Shown: positions 17,120 through 27,183, counted from the first letter of the stretch. The stretch: 64,000 nt of DNA from Aquabacter sediminis (GCF_028863665.1 NZ_JARBFX010000003.1:1-64000), one strand, 5' to 3'. Made by a program: numbers and translations. Notes: generated by a model not told the origin, from the sequence alone.

Positions 17120-17220
17120 AAAAAAGCGCCGCCCTCACGGGCGGCGAGGACTAACAAAAAAAAGCGCCGCCCTCACGGGCGGCGAGGACTAACAAAAAAG
17201 CGCCGCCCTCACGGGCGGCG
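17120..17220 (-). terminator. Three tandem copies of the mucR Rho-independent terminator
   Basis: A 21-base hairpin GCGCCGCCCTCACGGGCGGCG occurs identically at 17126-17146, 17164-17184 and 17200-17220, each followed on the minus strand by a T-run (plus-strand A6, A8 and A6). Copies are joined by the same AGGACTAAC plus A-run. Read from mucR (minus strand), copy 3 is met first, 33 bases after the stop, and its stem is extended by flanking GGC. The unit was clearly amplified by tandem duplication. Confidence 0.85.
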
Positions 17221-17253
17221 CCTGGAAACGTCCGGCAATGCGGAAGGATGCGC

Positions 17254-17670
17254 TCAGCGGCGGCGACGGCGCTGCTGGCCGAGGCCCATCTGCTTGGCGA
17301 GCTCGGAGCGGGCCTGCGCATAATTGGGGGCGACCATGGGATAGTCGGCCGGCAGGCCCCACTTCTCGCGATACTGCTCGGGGCTCATATTGTACTGCGT
17401 GCGCAGGTGGCGCTTCAGCGACTTGAACTTCTTACCATCTTCCAGGCAGATGATGTAATCGGGCGTCACCGACTTCTTCAGCGGCACGGCCGGCTTCAGC
17501 GGCTCGGGCGCCGGCTCGGCCTCGCCCTTGGACACGCGCTGAAGAGCAGCGTGAACTTCGTTGATGAGGCTCGGCAGATCGGCCGCCGCGACCGAATTGT
17601 TGCTGACATACGCAGAGACGATATCCGCAGCCAGCTCGATATAGGAGGTCGATTCCGTTGCTTCGCTCAT
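17254..17670 (-). CDS. mucR: MucR/Ros family global transcriptional regulator
   Basis: 138 residues, the standard size. The Ros/MucR zinc-finger-like DNA-binding domain spans about 75-120: [18 protein letters not shown] then [11 protein letters not shown]. Members bind AT-rich sites and control exopolysaccharide, motility and symbiosis or virulence genes. Here the fourth zinc-ligand position has Gln (RTQYNM) where many homologues have His (THY), and the second has Asp (LEDG), so zinc binding may be weak or absent, as in some Mesorhizobium Ros-like proteins. The C-terminus is a basic QQRRRRR tail. The ATG at 17670 was chosen because all known homologues start with a short acidic segment like SEATES. 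Confidence 0.92.
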   Translation of the reverse strand: MSEATESTSYIELAADIVSAYVSNNSVAAADLPSLINEVHAALQRVSKGEAEPAPEPLKPAVPLKKSVTPDYIICLEDGKKFKSLKRHLRTQYNMSPEQYREKWGLPADYPMVAPNYAQARSELAKQMGLGQQRRRRR

Positions 17671-18256
17671 GGGACTTTCTTCAAGGTTTGAAGAGATGAA
17701 GGGGTTTTCCACAAAGACCCCCCGGCACCCCTCGACGCATACGCTGAACATCAGCTCCGCGGCAAAGATGCAGTGAGTCGATGACCACTGTTCCTAGGTA
17801 ATTAGGTTGAAGCAGAGTGAATTGCAAGTTCATTCTGCCAAACGCTGCCCTTCTTCTTCGCAGCCTGTGAGGAAAGCGGTCGAGGCGCCCCGCAGCACTA
17901 GCATCGTTCCAAGTGCACACGTGCCGGACGGGGTTTCTGCACCAGAAAGTTTCCGCCCCCATTAGCATTGCGCGCCACGGAGCGCCTTGCGATGCAGCAA
18001 GCCAATGCATATCTCAGCCGACGAAAATGTCGCGAGGGCTTTCGGCAGTCCATGGAACCCCAATGGAACCCGTGACCGAATGGTGCGTTCGGCTTCACGC
18101 AGAAATGAGCGGGAGCCTGTTTCATCACTCCGGCCCAGGCCCATCCTTGGCTGTCCCTGTTTTAACCTGCCGTCTTTCGCACCTTCTCCTTCCGCCTTCT
18201 TTTTCGCCGTTTCGTGCCGACTCTTCCCCGAAACAGATGTAGCCACGGAGGTGGCC
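17671..18256. other. Long divergent mucR/msrB intergenic region
   Basis: 586 bases without a convincing gene. It contains an AT-rich zone (17785-17840) upstream of mucR, the kind of DNA MucR binds itself, with an imperfect dyad GCAGAGTGAA/TTCATTCTGC (17812-17838, one mismatch). An open frame extends upstream from msrB to 17987 but lacks homology. A long mucR 5' leader or a small RNA is possible. Confidence 0.5.
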
Positions 18257-18682
18257 ATGGCCGACGACACCGCGGGACGCAAGATCATCAGAAGTGAATC
18301 CGAGTGGCAGTCGTGCCTCACGCCAGAACAGTTTCGCGTTTTGCGCGAGCACGGCACCGAACGCGCCTTTACCGGGCCCTACTGGGACGAGAAGCGCACC
18401 GGACGCTATCGCTGCGCCGCCTGCGGCACGGAACTCTTCGGCTCGGACACCAAGTTCGATTCGGGCACGGGCTGGCCGAGCTTCTTTGCCCCCGTCTCCA
18501 AGGAAGCGCTCACGCTTCACGAGGATGTCAGCCACGGCATGCGCCGCATCGAGGTGCGCTGCGGCACCTGCGACGGGCATCTGGGCCATGTCTTCCCCGA
18601 TGGCCCTCAGCCCACGGGCCTGCGCTTCTGCATGAACGGCACCGCCTTGTCCTTTGCCCCGGAGTCCGCCGACCATGACTGA
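18257..18682 (+). CDS. msrB: Peptide-methionine (R)-S-oxide reductase
   Basis: 141 residues, one SelR/MsrB domain. It reduces the R epimer of methionine sulfoxide in proteins using thioredoxin. Two CxxC pairs that hold the structural zinc are present (CAACGTELF and [10 protein letters not shown]), the active-site Cys is in [10 protein letters not shown], and the substrate Trp/His region is [11 protein letters not shown] and HVFPDG. The ATG at 18257 follows CGGAGGTGGCC. It overlaps the next gene, oligopeptidase B, by 8 bases, so the two are co-transcribed as a protein repair and turnover pair. Confidence 0.92.
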   Translation: MADDTAGRKIIRSESEWQSCLTPEQFRVLREHGTERAFTGPYWDEKRTGRYRCAACGTELFGSDTKFDSGTGWPSFFAPVSKEALTLHEDVSHGMRRIEVRCGTCDGHLGHVFPDGPQPTGLRFCMNGTALSFAPESADHD

Positions 18683-20789
18683 TGCTGCCGCCGCCGCGCC
18701 CGCCCTTCCGCAGGCGCCGCGCAAGCCGTTCAGCCGGCAGGTGCATGGCGTCACGCTGGAGGACGACTATGCCTGGCTGAAGGCCGAGAACTGGCGGGAC
18801 GTTATGCGCGATCCCTCGGTGCTCGCGGGCGACATCCGCGCGTATCTCGAAGCGGAAAACGCCTATGCGGACGCCTATTTCGCGCCCCACAAGGGATTGC
18901 AGGAACTCCTGGTGAAGGAGATGCGCGGGCGCATTAAGGAGGACGATTCCTCCGTCCCCGCGCCCGACGGTCCCTATGCCTATCTCTCCCGCCACCGCCA
19001 GGGCGGTCAGCATCCGCTCTATTGCCGGACCCCGGTGGAAGGCGGGGACGAAGAGATTCTGTTCGACGGCGACAAGGAGGCCGAGGGCAAGGCCTATTTC
19101 CATTTGGGCGGGATCCGCCATTCGCCCGATCACCTGCGCCTTGCCGTGTCGGTGGATGAGGCGGGCTCGGAACTCTACACTCTGCGCGTCCGCGACCTTG
19201 CCACCGGGCAAGACCTGCCGGACCTGGTGGAAGAAACCACCGGCGATCTTCTCTGGTCCGCCGACGGCACGCGGCTCTTCTACATCCGCCGCGATGCGGA
19301 GCACCGCCCCTCCAAGGTCTATCGCCATGTGCTCGGCACTGACCCCGCCAGCGACGTGCTGATCTATGAGGAGCCGGACAAGGGCTTCTTCGTGTCGCTG
19401 GGCGAGACGCAGTCCCGTGCCTTCGGCCTCATCGCCTGCGGCGATCACGAGACCTCCGAGGTGCACCTGATCGATCTGTCGGAGCCCGACGCGCCGCCGC
19501 GCCTGGTCGCCGCCCGCGAAGTGGGCGTGCGCTATGACGTGGAGCATCACCCCGACCTCGGCGGCGAGGACCGGCTGCTGTTCCTCACCAATGCCGGCGG
19601 GGCGGAAGACTTCAAGATCGCCATGGCGCCCACCGCCACCCCGGCGCGGGAGAACTGGACCGATCTCGTGCCCCACCAGCGCGGGCGGTTGATCCTCAGT
19701 CACGTGGCGTTCCGCGGCTTCCTGGTGCGGCTGGAGCGGGAGGACGGACTGCCCCGCATCGTCATCCGCACCGTCTTCTCCTCGGACGAGCACCCCATCG
19801 CCTTCGACGAGGAGGCCTACGCGCTCGGCATGGATGGCGGCTATCAGTTCGACACCAACGAGCTGCGCTTCACCTATGCCTCCATGACGACGCCGGCGGA
19901 GGTGTGGGCCTACGACATGCACGCGCGCGGCCGCCGCCTGCTGAAGCGGCAGGAGGTGCCGAGCGGGCATGATCCCAAGGCCTATGTGACCCGCCGCATC
20001 CACGCCCCCGCCCCCGATGGCGAGACCGTGCCCGTCACCTTGCTCTACCGGGCGGACCTGAAGCTCGACGGCTCGGCGCCCTGCCTGCTCTATGGCTATG
20101 GCGCCTATGGCCTCACCATTCCGGCGGGCTTCTCCACCGCGCGCCTGTCGCTGGTGGATCGCGGCTTCGTCTATGCCATCGCCCATGTGCGCGGCGGCAC
20201 GGACAAGGGGTGGCACTGGTACCAGGACGGCAAGCTGAAGGGGAAGACCTACACCTTCACCGACTTCATCGCCGCAGGCGACCATCTGGTGGCGGAGGGC
20301 TTCACCAAGCCCGACCGCATCGTGGCGCAGGGCGGCTCGGCGGGCGGCATGCTCATGGGGGCGGTGGCCAACCTGCGGCCGGACCTGTTCGCCGGCATCA
20401 TCGCGGAAGTGCCGTTCGTGGACGTGCTGACCACCATGCTGGACGACACGCTCCCCCTCACCCCGCCCGAATGGCCCGAATGGGGCAATCCCATCGCCGA
20501 TGCGGAGGCGTTCGAGCGCATCCGGGGCTATTCGCCGGTGGACAATGTGCGGGCCCAGGACTACCCGGCCATCTTCGCGCTGGCGGGGCTCACCGATCCG
20601 CGCGTGACCTATTGGGAACCGGCCAAGTGGATCGCCCGCCTGCGGGGCGCCAATACGTCGGACCATCCCATCCTGCTGCGCACCAACATGGATGCGGGCC
20701 ATGGCGGGGCCTCCGGCCGGTTCGACCGGCTGGAAGAGGTGGCATTGACCTATGTCTTCGCCTTGAAGGTCACGGGCCATATGGCCTGA
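18675..20789 (+). CDS. ptrB: Oligopeptidase B (S9A prolyl oligopeptidase family)
   Basis: 704 residues, the usual length. It is a cytoplasmic serine peptidase cutting short peptides after Arg or Lys. A seven-bladed propeller (about 70-410) caps the C-terminal alpha/beta-hydrolase domain. The triad is visible: Ser555 in GGSAGG, Asp641 in [15 protein letters not shown] and His676 in [29 protein letters not shown] and the acidic [15 protein letters not shown] loop are typical for subfamily B. The start at 18675 overlaps msrB. An inverted repeat follows the stop. Confidence 0.92.
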   Translation: MTDAAAAAPALPQAPRKPFSRQVHGVTLEDDYAWLKAENWRDVMRDPSVLAGDIRAYLEAENAYADAYFAPHKGLQELLVKEMRGRIKEDDSSVPAPDGPYAYLSRHRQGGQHPLYCRTPVEGGDEEILFDGDKEAEGKAYFHLGGIRHSPDHLRLAVSVDEAGSELYTLRVRDLATGQDLPDLVEETTGDLLWSADGTRLFYIRRDAEHRPSKVYRHVLGTDPASDVLIYEEPDKGFFVSLGETQSRAFGLIACGDHETSEVHLIDLSEPDAPPRLVAAREVGVRYDVEHHPDLGGEDRLLFLTNAGGAEDFKIAMAPTATPARENWTDLVPHQRGRLILSHVAFRGFLVRLEREDGLPRIVIRTVFSSDEHPIAFDEEAYALGMDGGYQFDTNELRFTYASMTTPAEVWAYDMHARGRRLLKRQEVPSGHDPKAYVTRRIHAPAPDGETVPVTLLYRADLKLDGSAPCLLYGYGAYGLTIPAGFSTARLSLVDRGFVYAIAHVRGGTDKGWHWYQDGKLKGKTYTFTDFIAAGDHLVAEGFTKPDRIVAQGGSAGGMLMGAVANLRPDLFAGIIAEVPFVDVLTTMLDDTLPLTPPEWPEWGNPIADAEAFERIRGYSPVDNVRAQDYPAIFALAGLTDPRVTYWEPAKWIARLRGANTSDHPILLRTNMDAGHGGASGRFDRLEEVALTYVFALKVTGHMA

Positions 20790-20796
20790 GGCTCAA

Positions 20797-20848
20797 CCTT
20801 CCCATGTGGTGGTTACGCCTTGTCTTGGCGTTCCATTACATGGGAAGG
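20797..20848. promoter_or_regulatory. 11-bp perfect inverted repeat between ptrB and the peptidase array
   Basis: CCTTCCCATGT (20797-20807) and ACATGGGAAGG (20838-20848) are perfect inverted arms separated by 30 bases. There is no T-run, so it is either a long-loop terminator of ptrB or a two-site operator for the first S53 gene, which begins 137 bases later. Confidence 0.45.
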
Positions 20849-20985
20849 ACGCAGAGTGAAGCGATGAAAGTTTACGTAACGCGAAGAAAAAGGCAGAAGA
20901 CGGCACCCCCATATTGATCGACGCCCACACGTTCACTAGCTTCCCCGCCCAAGAGACTCGCAAACTGCTGGATGGGGCCTGGCTT

Positions 20986-23847
20986 ATGAGCGTGCTTCAG
21001 AACTCGGGCTATCTGGATTTCCTAAGCTGGGGCACCACCACCGCGACCACGGTCCAAGAGGCCTATGGGTTCGACCCGGCGAACATCCTGCCCTATCTCG
21101 GCACCGCGTCCATCTACAACGTGGCGCTCATCCTGCCCCGCGCCAACGACCCGACCGCCCTGCTTGAAAGCGATTGGGCGACCCGCCAGTCCACCATCGC
21201 CCGGATGGAGGCGGACGGCACGCTGTGGACCACCTATGGCGCCGACCAGGCCACCTATGATGCCGCCGTGGCCGCCCTCACCACCATGGGCATTCCTATT
21301 CTCGGTGACGAGGACGCGACCGGCGGCCACATCAGCTCGGCGGCCTCGCGCACCATCTGGGTCAGCCTGACGCCGGCGCAGTTCAGCCAGTTGTTCAGCA
21401 CGCAGCTCCTCGTGAACGATGAGCCGGGCAATTACCGGGTGTTCTACGAGGGCGACCTGTCCCTGCCAGCCGACATTCCGGCGACCGGCCTTTATATCGA
21501 GGGGGCCTATGGGGCGGCGGTGGAGGCGCAGACGGGCGCGTCGGTCACCTTGCAGCCGGGGCCGCAGAGCGAGGGCAATTCCTCCAGCAACGTTGCCGTG
21601 ATCCCGCCGCAGGACGTGGCCGATCTCTACCATCTTCCCCTGACCGGGAATGCCGCCGTCGATGGCACACTGGCCCTGGTGGAGCCGGTCTTCGGCTCCG
21701 CGATGCCCGCCGGCTCCACCATCACCTTGGAGCAGGGGCTGACGGACTACCTCAATACAATCAAAGTGACCGGGACGCCCCAAACCTACACCGTGGCCAA
21801 TGGGGGGCAGGAATTCCCGCCGGGCAGCACGGCAGACGAGCGCTCCATGGACGTGGGCATCGTGGCGGCGATCAATCCCAATTCCACCATTGGCATTTAT
21901 GCCGGGTCCGGCCTGAACGGCATCTCCACCTTCTCGACCTATCAGGGCATCATCTGGGACCTCGCCCATGATCCCTCGGTCATTTCTTCCTCCTTCGGCG
22001 ATGAGGCACGTCCCGCACCGGACTCTCCGTTCTTTCGCGCCTACGAGGAGCTTTACGTCGATGCCGCCCTGCGCGGCCTTTCGGTCTATATCGCGTCAGG
22101 CGATGGCGGCTCGGGCGGTGAGGTGGCGACCGGCCTCCCCAATATGGAGACCGTAACGTCCTCGCCCTATGTCACCTTCGTGGGCGGCTCCTCCTTGAGC
22201 CTCGTGCCATCGGCCGCGACCGATGCCACCCTGGCCGGTCTGCTGGCCGCGGTGGAAGCGGAGGATCTCAGCACGCTGCAGGCGCTCGTCTCTGGCGGTC
22301 TGACCATGTCGCCCTCGGCCCTGAATGCCCGCAACGCCCTCGTGGAAACGGTCTGGAACGACTACGAGCTCGGTTCGGGCGGCCTCATTCCCGGCTACCT
22401 GGTCAATGAGACGAGCGCAGGCGGCGTGGACCCGCGCGTGGCCATCCCCTCCTACCAGGCGCAGTTCGGTCTCACGCCCACCAACCCCATGGGCCAGACA
22501 GGGCGCGGCGTACCGGACGTGTCGGCCGATGCCGGGGGCAACCTTTTCTATTTGGTGCCCAGCTACGACTTCTCCGGCACGGTGGCGGATGGCGGCACCA
22601 GTGCTGCGACACCCCTCTGGGCCGCACTGGCGCTCCAGATAAACACCATTTTCGGGGCGCAGTTGCTGCCGGACCTCGGCATGTCCAACGACCTGCTCTA
22701 TATCGCGGCCGCCACCGCGCCCGGCGCCTTCAACGACGTGCGCCTGGGCAATAATATCTCCACCTATGTGGCCGGCGGCACGTTGGTGACCGAGACGACG
22801 AGCGGCGGCACCACCACCATCACCCCCACCGGTCTCGGCTATGAGGCCGGCCCCGGCTATGACCTGACCACCGGGCTGGGCACGCCCAACGGCGTCCTGC
22901 TCGCCCGCGCGCTGGCCACCATCGCCCAGACCCAGATGCACCCCCATGTGACCGGCGTCGCAAGCGATACGGGGGATGGCGTCCATTATGTCTCCGACGC
23001 CACCCAGAGCCTCATCGTGCAATCGCGCCTGTCCGAGGCCACCTCGTTCGGCCTGACGGTGGACGGGCACGCCTCCACGTTCGCCGGCGCCATGGCGGAT
23101 GCCCATGCCTGGACCGCCGCCTTCGCCCAGAAGAGCCTCCAGGCCCATTTCTCGCCCGAACTGGTCACCCTGTTCGACGGGCTTTCGCAGGGCAGCGTGA
23201 CACAGATGGAGGTGGCGGCCGGTGCCCACTTCACGGTGGAAACGGACGGCACGGCCGCCCAGGGCACGCAGGTGGGCCTCACCTCGGACTATGGCTTCGC
23301 GCATTTCACTGGCACGGGCGGCGAGGTGGAGGTGGCGCGCGCAGTGGCGGTGGCCAGCACGGCCGGCGGCCTCGACGACCAGACCGCCATCGTGCGCCTG
23401 CGCCAGAACGGCACGCTGGACCTGTCCGTGCAATTCTACCGGGTGGACGACCTCAGCGGCACCATTTCCGGCCTCACGCCCGGTGCCGACGGCTATGCGG
23501 CAGCGGCGTCGGGCCGCGCCTACCTCACGTCGGACGGCGACACCTGGGTCGAGGGGGCGGGCTACGGCGCCTATGGCACCGACCAACTCCTCGGCGTGGA
23601 TGCCGGCGACCTCATCGCCATGCGCCTGTTCAACGGCCAGGACACCTTCTGGGCCTTCGCCCAGGCCAATGAGAAGGTCGACGGCGCGGGGGTCGCCCAT
23701 CTGTGGAATTACGGCCTCAACACCTGGGGCTGGGAAGACCTCTATGGCGGCGGCGACCGCGACTATAACGACCTGGTGGTGCAGCTCGATTTCTCCAGCG
23801 CCTACACCGCCGCCACCTTGGGCAATGCGCCGGAGTGGTTCGCCTGA
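20986..23847 (+). CDS. Sedolisin-like S53 peptidase with C-terminal DUF4114 region, copy A
   Basis: 953 residues from the ATG at 20986, chosen because NSGYLDF then aligns with the start of the other copies; a TTG at 20914 would add 24 residues. Layout: N-terminal YLDF segment, pro-kumamolisin-like propeptide (about 45-180), S53 catalytic domain (about 200-645), a linker with AWTAAFAQKSLQAHFSPELV, and a C-terminal DUF4114-like domain ending GWEDLYGGGDRDYNDLVVQL. Sedolisin residues are complete: Glu285 and Asp289 (ERSMD), oxyanion Asp373 (SGDGG) and Ser539 (GGTSAATP); the calcium loop is GYDLTTGLGTPNG. No signal peptide is seen. It is the most divergent copy, with a unique C-terminal tail (TAATLGNAPEWFA). 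Probably an extracellular, acid-active endopeptidase with a calcium-binding tail. Confidence 0.85.
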   Translation: MSVLQNSGYLDFLSWGTTTATTVQEAYGFDPANILPYLGTASIYNVALILPRANDPTALLESDWATRQSTIARMEADGTLWTTYGADQATYDAAVAALTTMGIPILGDEDATGGHISSAASRTIWVSLTPAQFSQLFSTQLLVNDEPGNYRVFYEGDLSLPADIPATGLYIEGAYGAAVEAQTGASVTLQPGPQSEGNSSSNVAVIPPQDVADLYHLPLTGNAAVDGTLALVEPVFGSAMPAGSTITLEQGLTDYLNTIKVTGTPQTYTVANGGQEFPPGSTADERSMDVGIVAAINPNSTIGIYAGSGLNGISTFSTYQGIIWDLAHDPSVISSSFGDEARPAPDSPFFRAYEELYVDAALRGLSVYIASGDGGSGGEVATGLPNMETVTSSPYVTFVGGSSLSLVPSAATDATLAGLLAAVEAEDLSTLQALVSGGLTMSPSALNARNALVETVWNDYELGSGGLIPGYLVNETSAGGVDPRVAIPSYQAQFGLTPTNPMGQTGRGVPDVSADAGGNLFYLVPSYDFSGTVADGGTSAATPLWAALALQINTIFGAQLLPDLGMSNDLLYIAAATAPGAFNDVRLGNNISTYVAGGTLVTETTSGGTTTITPTGLGYEAGPGYDLTTGLGTPNGVLLARALATIAQTQMHPHVTGVASDTGDGVHYVSDATQSLIVQSRLSEATSFGLTVDGHASTFAGAMADAHAWTAAFAQKSLQAHFSPELVTLFDGLSQGSVTQMEVAAGAHFTVETDGTAAQGTQVGLTSDYGFAHFTGTGGEVEVARAVAVASTAGGLDDQTAIVRLRQNGTLDLSVQFYRVDDLSGTISGLTPGADGYAAAASGRAYLTSDGDTWVEGAGYGAYGTDQLLGVDAGDLIAMRLFNGQDTFWAFAQANEKVDGAGVAHLWNYGLNTWGWEDLYGGGDRDYNDLVVQLDFSSAYTAATLGNAPEWFA

Positions 23848-23867
23848 GGCTGGGATCGGCCGTGTTC

Positions 23868-23896
23868 CCCCGCTCCGGCGCCTGCGTGGAGCGGGG
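23868..23896 (+). terminator. Stem-loop after S53 copy A
   Basis: CCCCGCTCC (23868-23876) pairs perfectly with GGAGCGGGG (23888-23896), a 9-bp stem with an 11-base loop located 20 bases after the stop. No T-run follows, so termination is likely but not certain. Confidence 0.5.
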
Positions 23897-23916
23897 ATGA
23901 GTGCCGGCGCCTGAGC

Positions 23917-23932
23917 ATTAAATTTCAGTCAT
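23917..23932 (+). repeat. 16-bp motif shared upstream of S53 copies B and D (first copy)
   Basis: ATTAAATTTCAGTCAT occurs here and, identical, at 30174-30189. Both lie 70-80 bases after the preceding S53 gene and about 310-340 bases before copies B and D. It is AT-rich in a GC-rich region and may be a regulator or promoter site, or a relic of gene duplication. Confidence 0.6.
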
Positions 23933-24273
23933 GGTGGGCATTTAGGGGATTTCCGGGCGGCCTGCCGCTTGCGAGCTGAACCGCAACGCTCCAGAGTTCA
24001 CGGGCAAACGGGACCGCAGGCGGGAGGCGGGAGCGGGATGCGGAAGGCGCGCGCCTGCGTGCGCCACGGCGCACGGCTCGGGCCCCTCATGGCGCAACGG
24101 CAGTGGGGCCACATGCCCGTTTTGGCCGAAGGGGGGACTATGGCACGGTGTTTCAACACGCGCGGGGCACCGCCGGACCGCACCGCACGACCGTATGAGG
24201 CGGGCAGCGCTCGCCCTCCCCTGCTCACCTGACCCCTTCGCCCGACCGACCGGAACCCCCAGGCCCGACCGAC

Positions 24274-27147
24274 ATGACCACAAGCATCGAGCTTGCCAAC
24301 TCGACCTATCTGGACTTTGCCGCCCACGGCCTGCTCCAGGCCGGCACCACCACGGTGCAGGAGGCCTATGGCTATTCCGACAGCCAGGTGGCGAAGGCGG
24401 GAGACGACATCTACGTCAACGTGGCGCTGATCTTCAACCGCGCCAACGACCCCACCGCGCTGCTGGAAAGCGACTGGGCCACCCGCCAGAAGACGCTGGG
24501 CTCCATGACCTCGGCCGAACTCTGGGCCACCTATGGTGCGGATAAGACCAGCTATGACGAGGTGGGCCGGTGGCTGGAGCATTCCGGCTACACGGTGCTG
24601 GGCAATGATCCTTCCACCACGGGGGCCTATGTCACCTCGGCGGAATCCCGCACCATCTGGGTGTCGCTCAACGGAACGCAGTTCAAGGAGATCTTCGGCA
24701 CCGAGCTGATGAAGGCGGGCGTCGACGGCAACGATTACGACTTCCTGTACTGGAACGACAATCTGAGCCTGTCCTCCGACCTTGCCCCGCTCATCGGCGG
24801 CGTGTGGGTGGACAATGGCGGCGCGCCGCCGGCTGCGCAGAATCTCGCCGGCAGCGTTTCCGCCACCTTGACCGACAAGGCCCAGAGCCCCGGCAATTCC
24901 ACCACCGCGGACGACATCTTCAATCCGCAGGACATTGCCAGCGAGATCTACAATTTTCCCCTGGACGGCCAGTCGGTGCAGACCGGGCTGATCGGCCTGG
25001 TGGAGCCAGGGATCGGCTCCTCCGTGCCCGGCTCCACCAGCTTCCAGGATCTCCTGGTGGACTATCGCACCGCCGTCGGCACGTCGGGCACCGGCGTCGC
25101 CTATACCCAGGGCGAGGCCGGCGCGACGTCGGGAGCCATCAATGACGAGCGCTCCCTCGACGTGGGCATTGTCACCGCCATCAATCCCAACAGCGACCTC
25201 GCCCTCTATGTGGGCTCCGGCTACAGTGGCTGGGCTTTTGCCGGCACCTTCACCGCCTACCAGAGCGCCTTCTGGCAGACCCCGGCGGGACTGCCCGCCG
25301 GCACCTTGCCGCAGGTGATTTCCTCGTCCTGGTTCGACACCAAGATCCAGTCGCCAGACTCGCCCTTCTACTGGGCCTACCAGCAGCTCTATATCGACGC
25401 CGCCCTGCAGAACATGACGGTGCTCATCTGCCAGGCGGATGGCGGGTCGGGCAATGAGACCGCCAACGGCGTCACCAATGTGCAGACCACGTCCACCAGC
25501 CCCTATAATCTGATGGTGGGGGGCACCTCGGTCTCCACCGAGCACACCGCCCACCATGACACCACCCTCGCCGACCTGCTGAGCTCGGCCCGCGCGGGCG
25601 ACATGGCGACGCTCTGGCAATTGGCGGCGGGCGGCCTGAAGGCCCCGGTTTCCGACCTCACCGGCCTTTCGACCTTCGTCGAGACGGTGTGGAACGAATA
25701 TTACGTGGACGCCGACAAGACCTTCACCGAAGGCTACATGGACAACAATGCCAGCGGCGGCGGCGTCGACACCACCCAGCCGCAGCCGGGCTACCAGACC
25801 GACTATGGCCTCGCCTTCACCGATGTGGTGAGTGGCCTGCCCGGCCGCGCCACGCCCGACGTGACGGCCAATGCCGGCGGCAACATGTTCTACTGGACGC
25901 CCGAGGGAGACATGACCGGCCTCACGGGCGAGGGCGGCACCAGCGCCGCCACCCCGCTCTGGGCCGCCCTCATCAGCCAGTTCAACGCCATCTTCGCCGA
26001 CCAGGGCCTGCCGCAGCTCGGCTATATGAACGACCTGCTCTACCAGGCGTCGGCGGTGGCGCCCGGGGCGTTCAACGACATCACGATCGGCAACAACAAT
26101 TCCACCTTCTATCTGGGCGGGGCCTACAGCTCCGACGGCAAGGCGCTCACCCCAACCGACTATGGCTATGAGGCGCAGGCCGGGTTCGACCTCGTCTCGG
26201 GCCTCGGCTCGCCCAACGGGCTTCTGCTCGCCCGCGCGCTGACCGCCATCGCCCATACCCAGATGTCGTTCGACCCCACGCCGGTGCTGGAGACCTCCGG
26301 CAGCGCGTGGGTGTCCACCGTCTCCCAGAGCCTCCTGTTCCAGTCCACCAGCCCGGCCAATGAAGAGATCTCGCTGAATTTCAGCAAGATCCCCACCACC
26401 TTGAGCACCACCGCCTCGGCCGCCTATGCCTGGACCAGCCAGTTCGCCCAGCAGGTGCTCCAGGAGGACTTTTCCGCCGAGCTCGTCACCCTGTTCGACC
26501 AGCAGGCCCAGGGCACGCTGTACCAGGCCCACGTGCATGCGGGGGATGACGTGGGCATCTCCATCGGTGGCACGGCGGCGAGCGCCTATCAGGCAGCGCT
26601 GACCGCCGATTACGGCTTCATCGACTTCGCCAATGCCAATGGCAGCGTGGACGTGGCGCGGCCGGTGGCGGTGGCCTTCACCGCCGGCGGGGCCGATGAC
26701 ATGGAGGCGGTCGTCCGGCTGCGCCAGAACGGCGAGAATGTGAGCAGCCTGACCTTCTACAAGGTGGATGATTTCGCCGGCACCATTGGCGGCCTCCATC
26801 CCGGCGAGACGGGCTATGCGACGGCGGCGGCCACCCGCGCCTACCAGACCTCCACCGGCACCACCTCCCTCACCGGTGCCGGCTATGGGCAATACAGCCA
26901 GGCCTCCATCCTGGGTGTGGATGCGGGCGACATCATCGCCATGTCCCTCACCTCCGCCGGCCACACCTATTGGGCCTTCTCCTCGGCCAACGAACAGGTG
27001 GACGGCGAGGGCGTCGCCCATCTGTGGAGCTACGGCCTCAATACCTGGGGCTGGGAAGACATCTACGGTGGCGGCGACCACGACTTCAACGACCTGGTGG
27101 TCCAGCTCGACTTCACCAGCGCCACCGGCCAGGAGTGGCTGGTGTAA
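24274..27147 (+). CDS. Sedolisin-like S53 peptidase with C-terminal DUF4114 region, copy B
   Basis: 957 residues. Same domain order as copy A: NSTYLDF start, propeptide with NDPTALLESDWATRQ, S53 domain, linker (SAAYAWTSQFAQQVLQ) and DUF4114-like tail ending GWEDIYGGGDHDFNDLVVQL. The catalytic set is complete: Glu292 and Asp296 (ERSLD), Asp389 (CQADGGSG, an unusual replacement of the normal SGD) and Ser557 (GGTSAATP); the calcium loop is GFDLVSGLGSPNG. No signal peptide or transmembrane helix is present. Its middle and tail are close to copy D, including SPANEEISLNFSKIP, whereas its last 100 residues differ from C and D. It is followed by a hairpin and copy C 66 bases later, so B and C may form one operon. 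Confidence 0.87.
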   Translation: MTTSIELANSTYLDFAAHGLLQAGTTTVQEAYGYSDSQVAKAGDDIYVNVALIFNRANDPTALLESDWATRQKTLGSMTSAELWATYGADKTSYDEVGRWLEHSGYTVLGNDPSTTGAYVTSAESRTIWVSLNGTQFKEIFGTELMKAGVDGNDYDFLYWNDNLSLSSDLAPLIGGVWVDNGGAPPAAQNLAGSVSATLTDKAQSPGNSTTADDIFNPQDIASEIYNFPLDGQSVQTGLIGLVEPGIGSSVPGSTSFQDLLVDYRTAVGTSGTGVAYTQGEAGATSGAINDERSLDVGIVTAINPNSDLALYVGSGYSGWAFAGTFTAYQSAFWQTPAGLPAGTLPQVISSSWFDTKIQSPDSPFYWAYQQLYIDAALQNMTVLICQADGGSGNETANGVTNVQTTSTSPYNLMVGGTSVSTEHTAHHDTTLADLLSSARAGDMATLWQLAAGGLKAPVSDLTGLSTFVETVWNEYYVDADKTFTEGYMDNNASGGGVDTTQPQPGYQTDYGLAFTDVVSGLPGRATPDVTANAGGNMFYWTPEGDMTGLTGEGGTSAATPLWAALISQFNAIFADQGLPQLGYMNDLLYQASAVAPGAFNDITIGNNNSTFYLGGAYSSDGKALTPTDYGYEAQAGFDLVSGLGSPNGLLLARALTAIAHTQMSFDPTPVLETSGSAWVSTVSQSLLFQSTSPANEEISLNFSKIPTTLSTTASAAYAWTSQFAQQVLQEDFSAELVTLFDQQAQGTLYQAHVHAGDDVGISIGGTAASAYQAALTADYGFIDFANANGSVDVARPVAVAFTAGGADDMEAVVRLRQNGENVSSLTFYKVDDFAGTIGGLHPGETGYATAAATRAYQTSTGTTSLTGAGYGQYSQASILGVDAGDIIAMSLTSAGHTYWAFSSANEQVDGEGVAHLWSYGLNTWGWEDIYGGGDHDFNDLVVQLDFTSATGQEWLV

Positions 27148-27152
27148 CTCCC

Positions 27153-27183
27153 GACGCGGAGGGGGGCCTCCTTCCGCCGCGTC
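27153..27183 (+). terminator. Stem-loop between S53 copies B and C
   Basis: GACGCGG (27153-27159) pairs with CCGCGTC (27177-27183), and the inner GGAGG/CCTCC can extend the hairpin. TTGCC follows, so the T-tract is poor. It may only reduce read-through into copy C. Confidence 0.45.

Larger units (their letters stand above)
23848..24273. other. Intergenic region between S53 copies A and B
   Basis: 426 bases. It begins with a stem-loop (23868-23896), then the 16-bp motif shared with the gap before copy D (23917-23932), then GC-rich sequence with no supported gene. An open frame at 23969-24232 has no family support. The copy B promoter is probably near the shared AT-rich motif. Confidence 0.5.

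Noticed and set aside
23998-27081. Very long minus-strand open frame opposite S53 copy B (over 1000 codons), and similar ones opposite copies A, C and D
   Set aside because: High GC and codon bias keep the antisense frame open. Composition (His, Arg, Gly, Val-rich without domains) is that of a shadow, while the plus strand has full family matches.
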